From NCBI RefSeq assembly GCF_037176765.1, contig NC_090025.1, positions 142,038,758 through 142,102,757 of the forward strand: 64,000 nucleotides of DNA, written 5' to 3'. Under the pieces are notes generated by a model. The model did no database searches and was not told the origin of the DNA. It worked only from the letters and a program-made list of their open reading frames with translations. The stretch is from Anolis sagrei. Its lineage: Eukaryota; Chordata; Lepidosauria; Squamata; Anolidae. Both the position numbers and the translations under genes were made by a program. This document shows, one piece after another, positions 24,601 to 34,789 of this stretch; the stretch's first letter is position 1, and each line of letters begins with the position of its first letter.

Positions 24601-25069
24601 TTTCTCTCTCTCAAAGAGAGAAAATCTTCACTATGTCATCTCTTGCATGTTTAATTTGGGTAGTAAATAGTAAAAGGAAATAGTATGTACAGCAGGAATG
24701 GGAAATATGGGAAACTTGGGCCCTCCCTTCAGGGGTTTTGGACTTCAACTCCCACCATTCCTAACAGCCTCAGGACCCTTTCTTTTCCCCCTCAGCCGCT
24801 TAAGCGGGGCCTGAGGCTGTTAGGAATGGTGGGAGTTGAAGTCCAAAACCCCTGAAGGGAGGGCCCAAGTTTGCCCATACCTGATCTACAGGTACCAGCT
24901 GTTCCTCCAAAGCCCAGGAAGGGCTATTTCCTGTCCCAGGAGGCGCTTAAAAAACAGAAGGGGGGCCTTTACCCAGGCGGATGTGCACACTGGCCGACGC
25001 CACGTTGGTGCCATAGTTGAAATCGTCCTCGATGGAGCTCCGCGGGTAGCTGGGGCTCTCTGCAGCCAT
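15670..25069 (-). CDS. TMBIM4: TMBIM4, transmembrane BAX inhibitor motif protein 4 (GAAP)
   Basis: Seven coding exons: 25,069-24,973; 20,538-20,430; 19,643-19,538; 19,079-19,046; 17,623-17,506; 16,994-16,949; 15,876-15,670. They join in frame with GT-AG introns to 238 codons plus stop, equal to the human length. The start [20 protein letters not shown] matches the family N-terminus. Later landmarks are [16 protein letters not shown]-like [30 protein letters not shown], and the C-terminal [20 protein letters not shown] ending FNKK. From family knowledge this is a multi-pass Golgi protein of the Bax-inhibitor-1 family that dampens apoptosis and lowers intracellular Ca2+ stores. Hydrophobic segments fill the protein after residue 35, and D/E-rich C-terminal helices typical of the family are kept. 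The gene is intact. Its 3' portion has an inverted, inactive paralogue at 1-3.9 kb. Confidence 0.96.
16341..16475. mobile_element. Palindromic hAT MITE in TMBIM4 intron 6
   Basis: A 135-bp near-palindrome starting CAGTGGTTCCCAACCTTTGG and ending in its complement (AGGTTTGGAACCACTG, with one extra base). The flanks gtttggtg (16,333-16,340) and atctggtg (16,476-16,483) are a diverged 8-bp target duplication, as in hAT elements. The paralogous copy at about 190-205 lacks it, giving an empty-site control. Confidence 0.85.
16588..16702. mobile_element. Fold-back repeat, possibly a Penelope-type terminal fragment
   Basis: On the minus strand it reads gaaggcttcacggccggaat and later gaatgctgctgaaaaattgc and gccatacagtccaaaaaact. 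The same phrases flank the element at 51,727-52,086. It is absent from the paralogous copy A, so it is an insertion. Confidence 0.55.
17020..17505. other. TMBIM4 intron 5
   Basis: AT-rich intron sequence between coding exons 5 and 6. No repeat family or gene recognised beyond a weak MITE-like stretch near 17,040-17,150. Confidence 0.4.
17786..18480 (-). mobile_element. CR1-type LINE 3' end, interrupted by a MITE
   Basis: The left edge catagaatcataaggttgga with ccatccagtctaacccccc is the complement of the well-known CR1 3' terminus. The sequence continues through ttctctgcacacattccaac and gatacccagaactggaaaca. It is split at 18,036 by a MITE and resumes at 18,188. Confidence 0.8.
18036..18184. 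mobile_element. Harbinger-like MITE inside CR1
   Basis: A 149-bp near-palindrome running from gccccttccacactg to cagtgtgg-type sequence and ggaaggggcc. It is inserted in CR1 between TTA (18,033-18,035) and a second TTA (18,185-18,187). A 3-bp TTA duplication is the PIF/Harbinger signature. This copy dates the family as younger than the CR1 copy and supplies the superfamily for the many related pieces in the window. Confidence 0.75.
18640..19045. other. Part of TMBIM4 intron 4
   Basis: No gene recognised; unique-looking sequence up to the exon 4 donor. Confidence 0.3.
19080..19537. other. TMBIM4 intron 3 with LINE tail
   Basis: It holds a short L2-type 3' tail at about 19,150-19,206 (ctagggggttgagaagggcg, then aaataaataaataaa). 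The rest is not recognised. Confidence 0.4.
19644..20429. other. TMBIM4 intron 2
   Basis: No gene. There is an AAATA-type simple stretch around 20,300-20,350 and a short A/G-rich run near 19,945-19,985. Confidence 0.3.
20539..22590. other. 5' part of TMBIM4 intron 1, mostly unique
   Basis: Decayed hAT MITEs lie at about 20,940-21,055 and 22,020-22,150, and a fragment of the 46,995-type hAT repeat at about 22,234-22,376. An open frame at 22,375-22,605 on the plus strand is discussed in the findings. No other gene is seen. Confidence 0.4.
22850..23137 (-). mobile_element. LINE (L2-type) 3' tail with AT-rich block
   Basis: TTTATTTATTTA-type tail, then tcatcccgaaggggactcag and gcggcttacaagtaaaaag, followed by a long ATA-rich tract. 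This is the minus-strand 3' end of a squamate L2-type repeat. A Helitron follows directly at 23,138. Confidence 0.6.
23138..23707 (-). mobile_element. Non-autonomous Helitron with SPIN-like interior
   Basis: Same family as 8486-9202. On the minus strand it runs from TCTATATAAGTAAAAATGTA to the hairpin ccacagcaacgcgtgg and CTAG. It sits between A (23,137) and T (23,708), the AT target expected for Helitrons. The gattgtaggt phrases are at 23,236 and 23,523, 287 bp apart. Confidence 0.75.
23785..23945. mobile_element. hAT-like MITE, decayed
   Basis: It carries the arms atagaatcataggaattgta and gattccatatcattgagtca around aggctaaaggctttgtaaaa. This is the same MITE family as 12,540-12,750, 53,270-53,440 and 58,360-58,530. 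Confidence 0.55.
24100..24230. mobile_element. Palindromic hAT MITE, partial
   Basis: Related to 61,660-61,794: gttttggcctacaattccca at the left and gaaggccaaaacatctgggg to gagaaccactg at the right. The left terminus is eroded. Confidence 0.55.
24693..24883. mobile_element. Near-perfect palindromic hAT MITE
   Basis: 191 bp. The left arm (cagggg...ggactt, caactcccaccattcctaac, agcctcagg) is repeated as its complement after a short GC-rich loop. The flanks atgtacag (24,685-24,692) and atctacag (24,884-24,891) are an 8-bp target duplication with one mismatch. The family recurs at 41,883-43,813. It lies 90 bp inside intron 1 from the TMBIM4 exon 1 donor. Confidence 0.85.
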
Positions 25070-25260
25070 GACCGTTGCTCGCCCCTTTCGCTTCTGTGGT
25101 GTCGACGAGGCGCGCCTTTCCGGAAATTGCCGAAGGGGGAGCGCGCGCTTCACTCGATGGCAGCGGAGGCCTTGGGTTTCCTGCTTCCCCAAGAAGGGCA
25201 CTTCCGTTATGACGCCACCGCTAAGCCTACTGTACGGAACCTTGGGCCATCCGGGTCTTC
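25070..25260 (-). promoter_or_regulatory. TMBIM4 CpG-rich promoter
   Basis: CpG-dense sequence directly upstream of the TMBIM4 start. It has an ETS-type ccggaa at 25,120-25,125, a cttccg at about 25,202 and a CRE-like tgacgcc at about 25,209. There is no TATA box. The core start site is not determinable from sequence. A 168-codon plus-strand frame over this area is an artefact of high GC. Confidence 0.65.
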
Positions 25261-25407
25261 TTCTTTCTTTCTTTTTCAAAGACTACAGCTCCCACAGTTC
25301 TTTGCTAAACAGGACTGCTGGTTGAAAGGTGTTGTAGGTTGATCGACTCCAGGAAGCCATAGGCACTGAATTTACAAGACCTGATGAGGAATGTTAATGA
25401 CAGAGTG

Positions 25408-25562
25408 ACTGAGGCCCCTTCTGCACTGCCATATAAAAACCAGACTATCTGCTTTGAACTGGATTATATGGCAATGTAGACTCCTATAATTCAGTTCAAA
25501 GCAGACAATCTGGATACCAATACTTTGGTAATTTGAATTATATGGCAGTGTAGAAAGGGCCT
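25408..25562. mobile_element. Harbinger-like palindromic MITE
   Basis: ggccccttctgcactgccat at the left and atggcagtgtagaaagggcc at the right are inverted, with the internal motif ctttgaactggattatatgg. Same family as 18,036-18,184. Confidence 0.65.
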
Positions 25563-25649
25563 AAGGCAACCTCATAAGGGAAGGGAGGTTTCTGGAGCTG
25601 AGAGTATGTGACTCACAAATATTACCCAGTATGTTTCATTGGTTAAAAT

Positions 25650-26420
25650 AATCTGGATTATATTTATTTACAACATTTATATGCCACCCTTCTCACCCCG
25701 ACTCAGAGCAGCTTACAAGATATAGGTAAGGTAAAGGTTTTCACCTGACATTAAGATCGTCTGGAGAGACCCTGCTCTCGGTCCCACCGGCCTCACAAGC
25801 ACGTCTGGTGGGGACGAGGGACAGGGTCTTCTCGGTGGTGGCCCCTCGACTCTGAAACTCTCTCCCACCGGAGATCAGAACCGCCCCTTCTATCCTGACA
25901 TTCAGGAAGCAGGTGAAGACGTGGTTATGGAGACAGGCATTCGACGAGTGAGCCAACACCCTGAGATATGGCTGGAGGATGATGAACACCAATTTTAATG
26001 GGACGACTGACCATTGTATTTATTGAATGTAATTGCTGTTTTAATGGTTTAATGTTTTATTGTAATATGAAGTATGATGTTTTATTGACTGTATATGATA
26101 TTATGGTTGGAAACCGGTCTGAGTTTCTCAAGAGAGGTGAGAAGGTCGGTATACAAAACTTTTAAATAAATAAATAACTCCAGTAGTGTCGACTCTGGGG
26201 TTGGTGCTCATCTCCATTGCTAAGCCGAAGAGCCGGCGTTGTCCGTAAACACCTCCAAGGTCATGTGGCCAGCATGACTGCATGGAGCGCCCCGCCGGAG
26301 CGGTACCTATTGATCTTCTCACATTTGCATGTTTTCGAACTGCTAGGTTAGCAGAAGCTGGAGCTGACAGCAGAAGCTCACGCCCCTCCCCGGATTCGAA
26401 CCTGCGACCTTTCCGTTGGG
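25650..26420 (-). mobile_element. Sauria SINE split by an L2 LINE 3' end, in an older LINE tail
   Basis: An L2-type tail (minus strand, 25,655-25,722) is followed by the tail of a minus-strand Sauria SINE (about 25,728-25,753, ggtaaaggttttcacctgac). The SINE resumes at about 26,175 and runs to 26,420 (gtcatgctggccacatgacc on the minus strand). Between them, 25,755-26,172 is a plus-strand L2 3' end. It encodes the C-terminal ORF2 stretch ...[19 protein letters not shown] and ends in aaataaataaataa. This is an insertion into the SINE. Confidence 0.75.
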
Positions 26421-26429
26421 ATGTTGGGA

Positions 26430-27270
26430 TGCTGTGGTTTGTCTTCCATGTTGAGAATTGTATGCAATATGAGATTTATCCAATTTTTTTATTTAATCAG
26501 CTTAACTCAAGACCTGCTTGATTTTGCCAAGTTCTGTTGGGGGGGGGGGGGAAGCATTTTTTTGGTAACCAATTACATGGAAACAGAGCGAAAACAAAAA
26601 CAGTTGGATCGGGAATTGTTGGTTTACCAAACAGATTTGATGAAGAAGCCTAAAAGTACCTCTTTGCTTGCTTTTTTCCCTTGCATTCTCAATTTAAGCT
26701 CTTTAGAATAGTGTGACACCTTATCAATAAAAAAATCTGACATGAAAATGAAATCTTGCCATCTTAACAGTTTTAATCAGAAAATCCAGTTTGGCACTAA
26801 GCAAAGCACAAATTATAAAAGAGACAGTTATTGCTTTTTGAGAGCTACTTGAGATAATAATGTTCATTATTTATTATTTTATGAGAAATGAGTTTCCGAG
26901 TACATAAATTCCAGATAATAATTTTCTCTCAGCTGAGTTGCTGGGAGATATCTTCTTCAATGGTTATCTTGGCTCCTAATTATAGGAGAAATCTATCAAT
27001 GTTTCTTTTCAGAACTATGCTTTTGAATGCAACTGCCATGGATCTGTGAATTATATAGAGACATCAGTGTAGAAGTACAGGTAAACAGGAAATATACATT
27101 GTTTTATTTATAGTTGGCCTTCTCTAGCCACAGATTCTGCATGCATAGATTCCTCCATTCAAAGCTTGAAAATATTAAAAAGAAAGCAAAAGCCCTTGAC
27201 TTTGCCATTTTATAGAAGGACCTGTGTTTTACTATATAGTAAGACTTGCACATTCATGTAAATTGGTATC
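26430..27270. other. Intergenic, no host gene; includes a poly-G run
   Basis: Mostly unique-looking. A G homopolymer lies at about 26,539-26,551. A diverged Tigger-type MITE fragment is at about 27,113-27,270 (cacagattctgcatgcatag, aagcttgaaaatattaaaaa). Confidence 0.35.
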
Positions 27271-27277
27271 CATTTTT

Positions 27278-28720
27278 AAAAATAAGTTTTATTTACATAC
27301 ATTAACAGCTTACAATGTAAACAGAACACGAAACAATGAACATTTTACAAACACAACACCACCATCAAGGCCTGAACAAGTATCTTTTCCTTTGCCATAA
27401 ATTTATGAGTCAACTATTAACCAAATGCCATATCCAAAATTCCCGACTAACAAGGTTGTACTGTTTTCTTTTTCCACTTTCTAAAACATTTAATAAATAC
27501 CAACCAATATGAATCAAAACCTGATCTGTTAGTTTCCCCCCTGAACACCCTCATTTTCACTGATAATTTATCATTTAAGGCTATGGTCCATACCTCCCCA
27601 TACCATGCTTCCAGCGTGCGATTAGTTACTATTTTCCAATTCCTTGCCATTATAAGTCTCGCCACTGCGATTAAAATAATCACAATTTCTTTATTTTCCA
27701 TTTCTAAATTCAACTTTGTAGTGTAGTACATTAGTAATACTAACCTTGCATCCGGGGTGATGTTTAGTCCTATAGTAAAGGTAAAGGTTTTCCACTGACA
27801 TTAAATCCAGTTGTGACCAACTCTGGGGGTTGGTGCTCATCTTCATTTCCAAGCCAAAGTTGTCCATAGATACCTCATAAGGTCATGTGGCCAGTATGAC
27901 TGCGTGGAATGCTGTTACCTTCCTGCAAGAGCAGTACTGATTGATCTCCTTACATTTGCATGTTTTTGAACTGCTAGGTTGGCAGAAGCTGGGGTTAACA
28001 GCAGGAGCTCATCCTGCTCCCTGAATCTGAACTGGTGACCTTCCAGTCAGTAAGTTCAGCAGTTCAGCAGTTCAACCAACTACGCCACTAGGGGTTCCAT
28101 TTAGTCTTATAATGTTACTTATTTCGATAAATATATTGTTCCAAAAACTCTTCAACTGGGGGCATTCGTACCATAAATGAAAATACGTTCCTTTGAGCAT
28201 GCCACATCTCCAGCAGAGGCTACTTTGTTTACCATCCATTTGATGAAGTTTAACCGGTGTGGTATACCATCTCCATATGACTTTGTACACATTTTCTTAT
28301 TGACAGATTCTTAGCTACTCTCTCCTTTAGAACCCTTTTCTAGTCAAGATCCATCAGAAACCCTAGGTCTCCTTCCCATACCTTTTCTAACAGCTTCAGC
28401 CTTATTTCTTCATCTATTAATCCACTGTATAGTTTCCCAATTAATCCTTTCCCTGATATTTCTTGCTTTTCAAGTTTACTTGGCCATTCTTCATATTTAT
28501 TTAACTCTACATCTGGGATTTTTACCTAACCAGTCCTTTTTCCAGTTATATAGCTGTTACCTCTCAAACCAATTTAGGACAACTTGTTCTTCTAGGTTAT
28601 TAAACTTGCCCATCAAATTTTGTATCCATTGCAAGTTTTTCCCTCCCAGGATTTTAGCAAACATAAATTGCTGCATTAAAATGTGCAAGTGAAATCTTAA
28701 AATGTTCTCAACTGTCACAA
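27278..28720 (-). mobile_element. L1-type LINE, 5'-truncated, ORF2 C-terminus
   Basis: Minus-strand frames at 28,290-28,110 (YKVIWRWYTTPVKLHQM, then CWRCGMLKGTYFHLWYECP) and 27,731-27,447 (ARNWKIVTNRTLEAW, ending FRKWKKKT) match the ORF2 C-terminal region of L1 elements, including the C-x2-C...H...C zinc-knuckle-like motif. Frames are broken, so it is inactive. A Sauria SINE splits it at 27,775-28,099. Confidence 0.8.
27775..28099 (-). mobile_element. Sauria SINE inserted in L1
   Basis: Tail at the left (gtaaaggtaaaggttttcca), tRNA-related head at the right (aacccctagtggcgtagttg on the minus strand). It is flanked by a 12-bp target duplication, tttagtcctata (27,763-27,774) and tttagtcttata (28,100-28,111), with one mismatch. 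A duplication of this length is typical of LINE-driven insertion. Confidence 0.9.
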
Positions 28721-29640
28721 AAAGTAAAAGCATTTAGAATCTAAGTATAATGTTTTTGTTTCAATCACTTTAAAAAGAGAATTTATTTAAATTCCTTCAG
28801 TTATTATTTTCCAGATTACAAAACAAACTGAAATATGCTTAGATTCTATATTAATGTAATAACAGTGCCATCATTTATCAGTGCACTTCAAAAATGACTA
28901 ATCATCACTAGCAAATAATTATTTTGTATTGTTAGATTTTGTTTTTGTAATTTTCTGTCTGCCTTGTTCCTAAATTGGAAGCTTTTAGTATTATAGAAAC
29001 ATAACTGTTTTTCAATACATTCTTTTACATTTTAGAAATGAGTACTTACATATTTCAATTCCAGCATCTAACAATAAAAACACTGGGAAGTACTGAATAT
29101 AAAATAGTTTTCAGGAACTGAATGCAAATTTTATTAAATGCTATTCTCAGTAAGCACTTACAAAGATGGTTAATTCTATTTTTTAAATTCTCTATGGACT
29201 AAAAAGGCCATAAACATAAACTTTGCATTTAAACACCAATGACATCCATTCTCTCCTACTGTCCTATAAAACTGTAATGCATTTTTCTCCTGAAAGCAGT
29301 GCACCATACTTCATAGATACAGTTGTTCAATTGGCGTTTTAATCACAGCTTGGGAAAGTTACTTTTTGGAATATAACTCCCAAGTCTTCAGCCAGTATGG
29401 CCACTGATCATGGGAGATTGTCTAAAAAGCAATTTTCTGAAGCTCTGTTTTTAATGACATCAATGCTCCATATATTAATATGTAAGCACTTTCACTTTTG
29501 TGTTATTCTATTGTTTCATAGGCCGATTTATTCAACATTTACTGCAAAAGCTTGGCAGTTTTTAAGAGTCTTAAAAATAAAGATTGAGCAACCCATTCTT
29601 TCAAGAAATCACCATTTGCTATAAACTATAAGCTTTTTCC
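28720..29640. other. Intergenic, nothing recognised
   Basis: AT-rich sequence with no recognisable gene, promoter or repeat family. Confidence 0.3.
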
Positions 29641-30500
29641 CCATGCAGCCTAATAACTGGAGGTCTAAACCTTGTGCTCTCTCTCATTGTGGAGCACAAT
29701 TGGATTTGTTGACTTAGGGTTTACCTACACTGTATAATTAATACAGGCTGATAGAACTAACTGCCATAGAACAATGCTATGGAATCATGGGAGTTGGACT
29801 TTTAAAAGATCTTTAGGCTGCCCTGCCTAAGAGCGCTGGTGTACGACCAAATTGCAACTTCCATGATTCCATAGCACTGAGCCATGGCAGTTAAAGTAGA
29901 ATCAACAGTTAATGGACAAAGACTTTGAACCAACAAATGATAGCTGTTTATTTTGCCTGCCACTGAAGAGCACCAACCAGCAATGTCATCAGAGAGAATC
30001 CCCACCCAGTGGGATCCTGGATCCTAGCTGGGCTATCTCTCAGCCAGTCAGGGACTGGTACAGGTATTCCAAATGGCCGTCAAAAACAATATATAACTAT
30101 GAGCCGGCCAAGTTGTATCTTTTTCCCATCCTTCCCAAAGCCCTTGAAATTTTCTGGAAAAGGGAAAGCCTACTATAACAGAGGAGTTCATCTACACTGT
30201 GGAATCAATGCAGTTTGACACCACTTTAACTGCCATGGCTCAGGGTTATGGAATCATGGAAGTTGCAGTTTGGTCAGACAGCAGCACTCTTGGGCAGAAG
30301 CTTCTTTCCTATGCAACCTAGTAACTGGAGGTCTAAACCTTGTGCTCTCCCAGTGTGGAGTACATTTGGGTTTGTTGACTTAGGATTCACCTACACTGCA
30401 TAATTAATAGTGGTGTCAAACTGCATTGATTCCACAGTGTAGGTGCACTCTTGCTGAGTGATGCCAGTTGTGGGTGGGGTCAGCTGGATCCATCTTCTCT
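29640..30500. repeat. Local duplication and fold-back region with MITE arms
   Basis: The block containing aactggaggtctaaaccttg occurs twice, at about 29,655-29,745 and 30,318-30,410. Copies of the tctacactgtggaatcaatg MITE family lie around both. A left arm at 30,099-30,190 (tatctttttcccatccttcc ... cctactataacagagg) is the complement of sequence at 30,494-30,511 plus 31,181-31,262, so the whole forms a fold-back interrupted by a solo LTR. Confidence 0.65.
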
Positions 30501-30511
30501 GTTATAGCAGG

Positions 30512-31175
30512 TGTAACAGATCTGACTTAGACAGCCATTTTGTGGCTCTCATCGAGTAGAAGAGCCGGGAAAGGAGCTATTTGCATAGGAGTGGCCTGAT
30601 TGGCCAGATGCAAATGAGCAGGTACTAAGGCACGAGAGATGGGCGGAGTCAAGAATGGCAGTTAGAGGAGGCCAACAGAACATTCTTTTTCAGATAGCTG
30701 GGGATAGCTAATGTAGTTGGCTGATATCAAGGAGCTGGGAGATAAAATTTAGTAGTAGAAGGTTTTAAAGTGCAAAGTAGTCAGGAATTTCAGCATCCGG
30801 GTAAGGAGTGTAGTTTTTGTTTAGGAAACCGTTTTCAGGAGTAATATTATGAAAGTTTTATGAAGGAAAGGCTGAGGAAATATGTAAACAAAAGTCACAC
30901 AGAAACTATGTTTAAAGTAACATCTTCATAAGAGAAGAATCAATAACTATCATTGTAACCATCAAGCATTTATACTCTTGAAACCATCACGCTTATGTAA
31001 CTTGAAGGATACAAATAAACCAACAGTTACTGTTTCGCTTAAAGCAGAGTTCGCTTAAAGCAGAATCTCTAAACCTCAGCATAAATGAACACAAAACGGT
31101 GGCAGCAGAATTAAACATCCTTTATATTTATTGGTGGAATATCTACACAGGCTGGCAGCCTGACCCGTTTTCACA
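30512..31175. mobile_element. Solo LTR fossil, 664 bp, with target duplication
   Basis: It begins TGTAACAG and ends TTTTCACA (TG...CA). It is flanked on both sides by GCAGG (30,507-30,511 and 31,176-31,180), the 5-bp duplication typical of retroviral-type and Ty3-type integrases. Its position splits an otherwise continuous fold-back arm, so both ends are firm. No internal region is present, so it is a solo LTR left by recombination. The family is not identified. An intact duplication suggests moderate age. Confidence 0.85.
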
Positions 31176-31264
31176 GCAGGCTTTCCCTTTTCCAGAACTC
31201 TACATAAATTTCAAGAGCTTTGGGAAGGATGAGAAAACCTTAGCTACAACTTGACTGGCTTCAT

Positions 31265-31690
31265 GCTTATTTCAACCTTCTGGCTACTTAGCACTCTGGG
31301 TTTCCAGACCCTACAATTTAGGGGATCTGAAATCACACAACAACATTTTTTTAATGGGCAGTTCATAAGAGCTATATCTTTCTTTACAGCTCATTAGTTA
31401 CTCCTAATTATGGATTATTAATTACTCTTACCTAGGCTTTGCCATAGTATTAAACAAAGTACCTGAGGATATGGTACCCATTTCTTCCAGTTATGGTATG
31501 TCTCTCACAGGCAAGACCCTTCCTCCATGGCAGGGAATTGGTGGTGGGGATCTAATCAATCCTCTTAATGTTTCAGATGAATTCCAAGAAAGAGAGGAAA
31601 ACAAGACTAATGCTATGGGATTATGCAAGATTTAATCCAAAATAACTTTATGGGCAAAGACTGCCTTCATTTTGGCTGTAGCCATGGCAT
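31265..31690. other. Intergenic, nothing recognised
   Basis: No gene, no clear repeat family. Confidence 0.3.
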
Positions 31691-32213
31691 TTCTGTCTTG
31701 TAAAAATCTGCTTATTGTTCAGTTTTGCCCCAAGAATAGCCTTAAAACCAAGTTTAATAAAACTCAAAAAGCTTTACTTCAGCAAAGTTTAAAGTAGCAA
31801 AATCACATTCACAAAAGCAATTTCACAAAAGGCAAGTTCACAAAACAAGTCAATTTCTTCTCCAGGCAACAAACACTTACAAAGACGAAGCTTCCAGCTG
31901 GTACAGATACAGGATCAAGTCTCAATGGATCAGTTGCTGCCAGCAACTGCCGTTTCTTCTGCTCCTGATTTATATATAGCCCTCAGGAAATGGTATGATT
32001 GCTGCAAGTCTTTTCCGCAATCCTGGCTGACCAACACCTTGCTTGTTGCACCCTTTGGCATTCTTGAAAAGTAGGAACAACCAGCATGCCTCCCTCATCT
32101 TCACCAATCCTGAGCAAGCCTCACCATCTGCCCAGAATCCCCAGCCCCTTCCTCTTCCGCCTTCTCCACTTTCAACTCCTCCTCAGAAGCAGAAGAGGAA
32201 GACATAACACTTA
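31691..32213 (-). mobile_element. Probable solo LTR fossil (minus strand)
   Basis: On the minus strand it begins TGTTATGTCTTCCTCTTC, has a TATA-like ctatatataaatc in its middle and an attaaa/aataaa-like region after it, and ends near ttttacaagaca. This is the order of a Ty3- or retrovirus-type LTR. I could not match a target duplication, so the right-hand end of the LTR (about 31,691 on the plus strand) is approximate. No internal coding region was found. Confidence 0.5.
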
Positions 32214-32219
32214 TTGCTT

Positions 32220-33770
32220 TGGAAGAAAATAGGGGGTGCTTTATGGGAGCAAATGGCTTTTAGATTGAGATGGAAAAAAGTTATAGCGCTATGATTTCAC
32301 TTTAACTGCTGTGGCTGGTGGTTAGTGGGGCACTAGATCTCTCTGGATGAAAACGTTAATGTCTTGTCCTAAACCTAAGATCTCATACAATAAACCATGT
32401 CAGTCAAAGTGGAATAATTGCACTTTGTGGACTGTGAATGGCCCATCAGTGGATACAAGAGTTTTTCAGATGAGTTTCACCAGTGAAGGACAACCAAAAC
32501 AAAAATGTGCTCAGCTTGGAAGGCAACACTGGAGGAAGTGTTGCCTTCCACCTTTCAAGAAGGTGATATTTATCATTAGGTAATGGGCAATAGTTAATTT
32601 TATGTAAAGCTGCTCAGTTTTAATTTTGTTCTGTACTTAAGATTGGGTTGGCCCTCCAGATATTGCTCACCCACAACTTCCACCATCCTTGGTTACCTAA
32701 CATGTTCGCCAGGGATGATGTGGCTTGAAATCCTGCAAGGGCCTCAACTTCCCCATCCTTGCATCATGTAATATTGTAATTGCCAAAAACAGGCAATCAA
32801 CAAAATTGATTAGAATACAAAGTGTACTTTTGTTGCAAGACCCAGGACCAGAATGTAGTAAATATCTCAGGAAAATAGAATACGCCTGAAATATGGCTGT
32901 CTTCGGAAGTTCAACATGAGAGTCACTATACCCTTCTTCTCCTGCATCTAAGATAACAAGATCACTAAATAAATTGGAAATGGTGATACACAAAATAAAT
33001 AGTCTAGGAAACTCTTGCACTGTTGAATGTAGCTCTTACTACAGAAATATGCCTTTTATTCTCAACCCACATTTTATGATCCATCAAAATTTCCATTAGC
33101 GCCTGGTAAAAGGGCATATTAAAATTAGACTTTTTTTTACAGATATAAAACATTAATGAAACATGAATATGAAACAGCTTCTATTAACTATAACAATGAA
33201 TTCATTTTTAGCACACAACTTTATGTTTTATTACTTTATTTCGTTTCAATATTTATAGAGGAGTTTAATGTGAAGCTAAATAAACCAGGATAACAAAGCA
33301 TATTTTCACAGAGATTAGAATAATTTTCCCTTGTTAATAACTGGTGCAAAAGTGAGACTGATTCTGAATGGGATGTTTGTGAAGGCAAAGTTATTTTCAA
33401 TTCTCTTGTATTTTAATTCTATAATTCCTATATACATTTGGCAGGGATTTCTTCCTAACATTTCCTGTGACTATGTTTACAACAAATTTGATTTCCATTG
33501 CTCTAAGGTACTGTCAAATATAAGGAAAAAATAAGAAAAACTCACCATACAAGTCTAGAGACATGAATAATGTCTAGTAGCATCACAAAATAAATGCACT
33601 TTTGTATTGTTTAGCTACAAGGGAATTTCTACATTGAAACAGAATGCCTTAGGTGAAGAGTGCAATGGATATATCTTTAGATATGTGCAGAAGTAGTGCT
33701 GGGTTAGAGTTTAGAATGGAAAATAGCCAATTGTTTGAGTATCTCTGAGCATACCCATACTATTATGAAG
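32220..33770. other. Intergenic with one decayed MITE
   Basis: About 32,645-32,760 is a decayed palindromic MITE (ggccctccagatattgctca against its rough complement caagggcctcaacttcccca). No gene is recognised in the remainder. Confidence 0.35.
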
Positions 33771-33771
33771 G

Positions 33772-33962
33772 AGCCATAGCTTGCTGGTAGAGCACATGTA
33801 TTTAGCATGCAGAAGGGCTGATTTTGTGTTCCTGGTGTCTCCAGATAAGGCTAGAAATTAATCCTCCTTGCAAGGTTAGAGAGACACTGGCACAGACTGT
33901 GACTTGTGACAAATGTGGGCTACATGGAACAAGGGTCTGGCTCAGTATGAAGTAATGTCCCA
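33772..33962 (+). mobile_element. tRNA-derived SINE (not Sauria type)
   Basis: It starts with an A-box-like tagcttgctggtagagcaca and a following gcatgcagaagg, then a body reaching gggtctggctcagtatgaag. This is the layout of a common tRNA-derived amniote/squamate SINE. The tRNA part is decayed and cannot fold into a cloverleaf, so it is not a tRNA gene. Confidence 0.6.
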
Positions 33963-34183
33963 CCTTCCAGAATTTGTGCAGAAAAAAAATCAAAAGGATT
34001 GTTTTAACAGTTGGTGTGAATTCTTGTGACAGTATGGGGAACAATTCTGAAGGTAACAATCCTATATATCTAGTTTCTTAGAAGTAGGTTCCACTGAATT
34101 CAGTGATTTTTTAAAAAAGCAGATATGCATAGTCTTACACAAAATATACTGGCTGGATATCCCTTCTCCAAAATGCTTGACCC

Positions 34184-34680
34184 ATAGAATCATAGAGTTA
34201 GAAGAGACCTCGTGGGCCATCCAGCCCAACCCCCTGCCAAGAAGCAGGAAAATCGCATTTGAAGCACCCCTGACAGATGGCCATCGAGCCTCTGTTAAAA
34301 AGCCTCCAAAGAAAGAGCCTCCACTACACTCCGGGGCAGTGAGTTCCACTGCTGAACAGCTCTCACAGTTAGGAAGTTCTTCCTGATGTTCAGGTGGAAT
34401 CTCCTTTTGTGTAGTTTGAAGCCATTGTTCCACATCCTACTCTCCAGGGCAGCAGAAAACAAACTTGCTCCCTTGTCCCTGTGACTTCCCCTCACATGGG
34501 TATCATGTCTCCTCGCAGCCTTCTCTTCTGCAGGCTAAACATGCCCAGCAGTTTAAGTCGCTCCTCATAGGGCTTGCTCTCCAGACACTTGATCATTTTC
34601 ATCACATTCCAGCCTGTCAACATCTCCCTTAAACTGGACACAATATTCCAGGCGTGTTCTGGAATACTGTGGGACCAGAA
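34184..34680 (-). mobile_element. CR1-type LINE 3' end
   Basis: The left edge catagaatcatagagttaga and ccatccagcccaaccccctg are the complement of the CR1 terminus. The body includes gaacttcctgactgtgagag-like text in the complement and ttggacacaatattccaggc to the right. 5'-truncated and inactive. Confidence 0.85.
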
Positions 34681-34789
34681 GTGTTTTGGATTTTGGGTTT
34701 TAAGCATTATTTTGGTACCCCTGTGTTTGCATAGGCATACATATGAGTGATATTGGAAATGAGACACAAGTCTAAAAATGAAATGCATT

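Noticed and set aside
24836-25342. 168-codon plus-strand frame as a gene
   Set aside because: It overlaps TMBIM4 exon 1 and promoter on the opposite strand. The frame results from high GC content and a MITE arm, with no recognisable domain.
26421-26711. 96-codon frame as a possible IRAK3 exon remnant
   Set aside because: No kinase or death-domain motif. The frame spans a poly-G run and part of a SINE flank.
33772-33850. A tRNA gene
   Set aside because: It has A-box-like text but no intact cloverleaf, and the sequence continues into a known SINE-type body.
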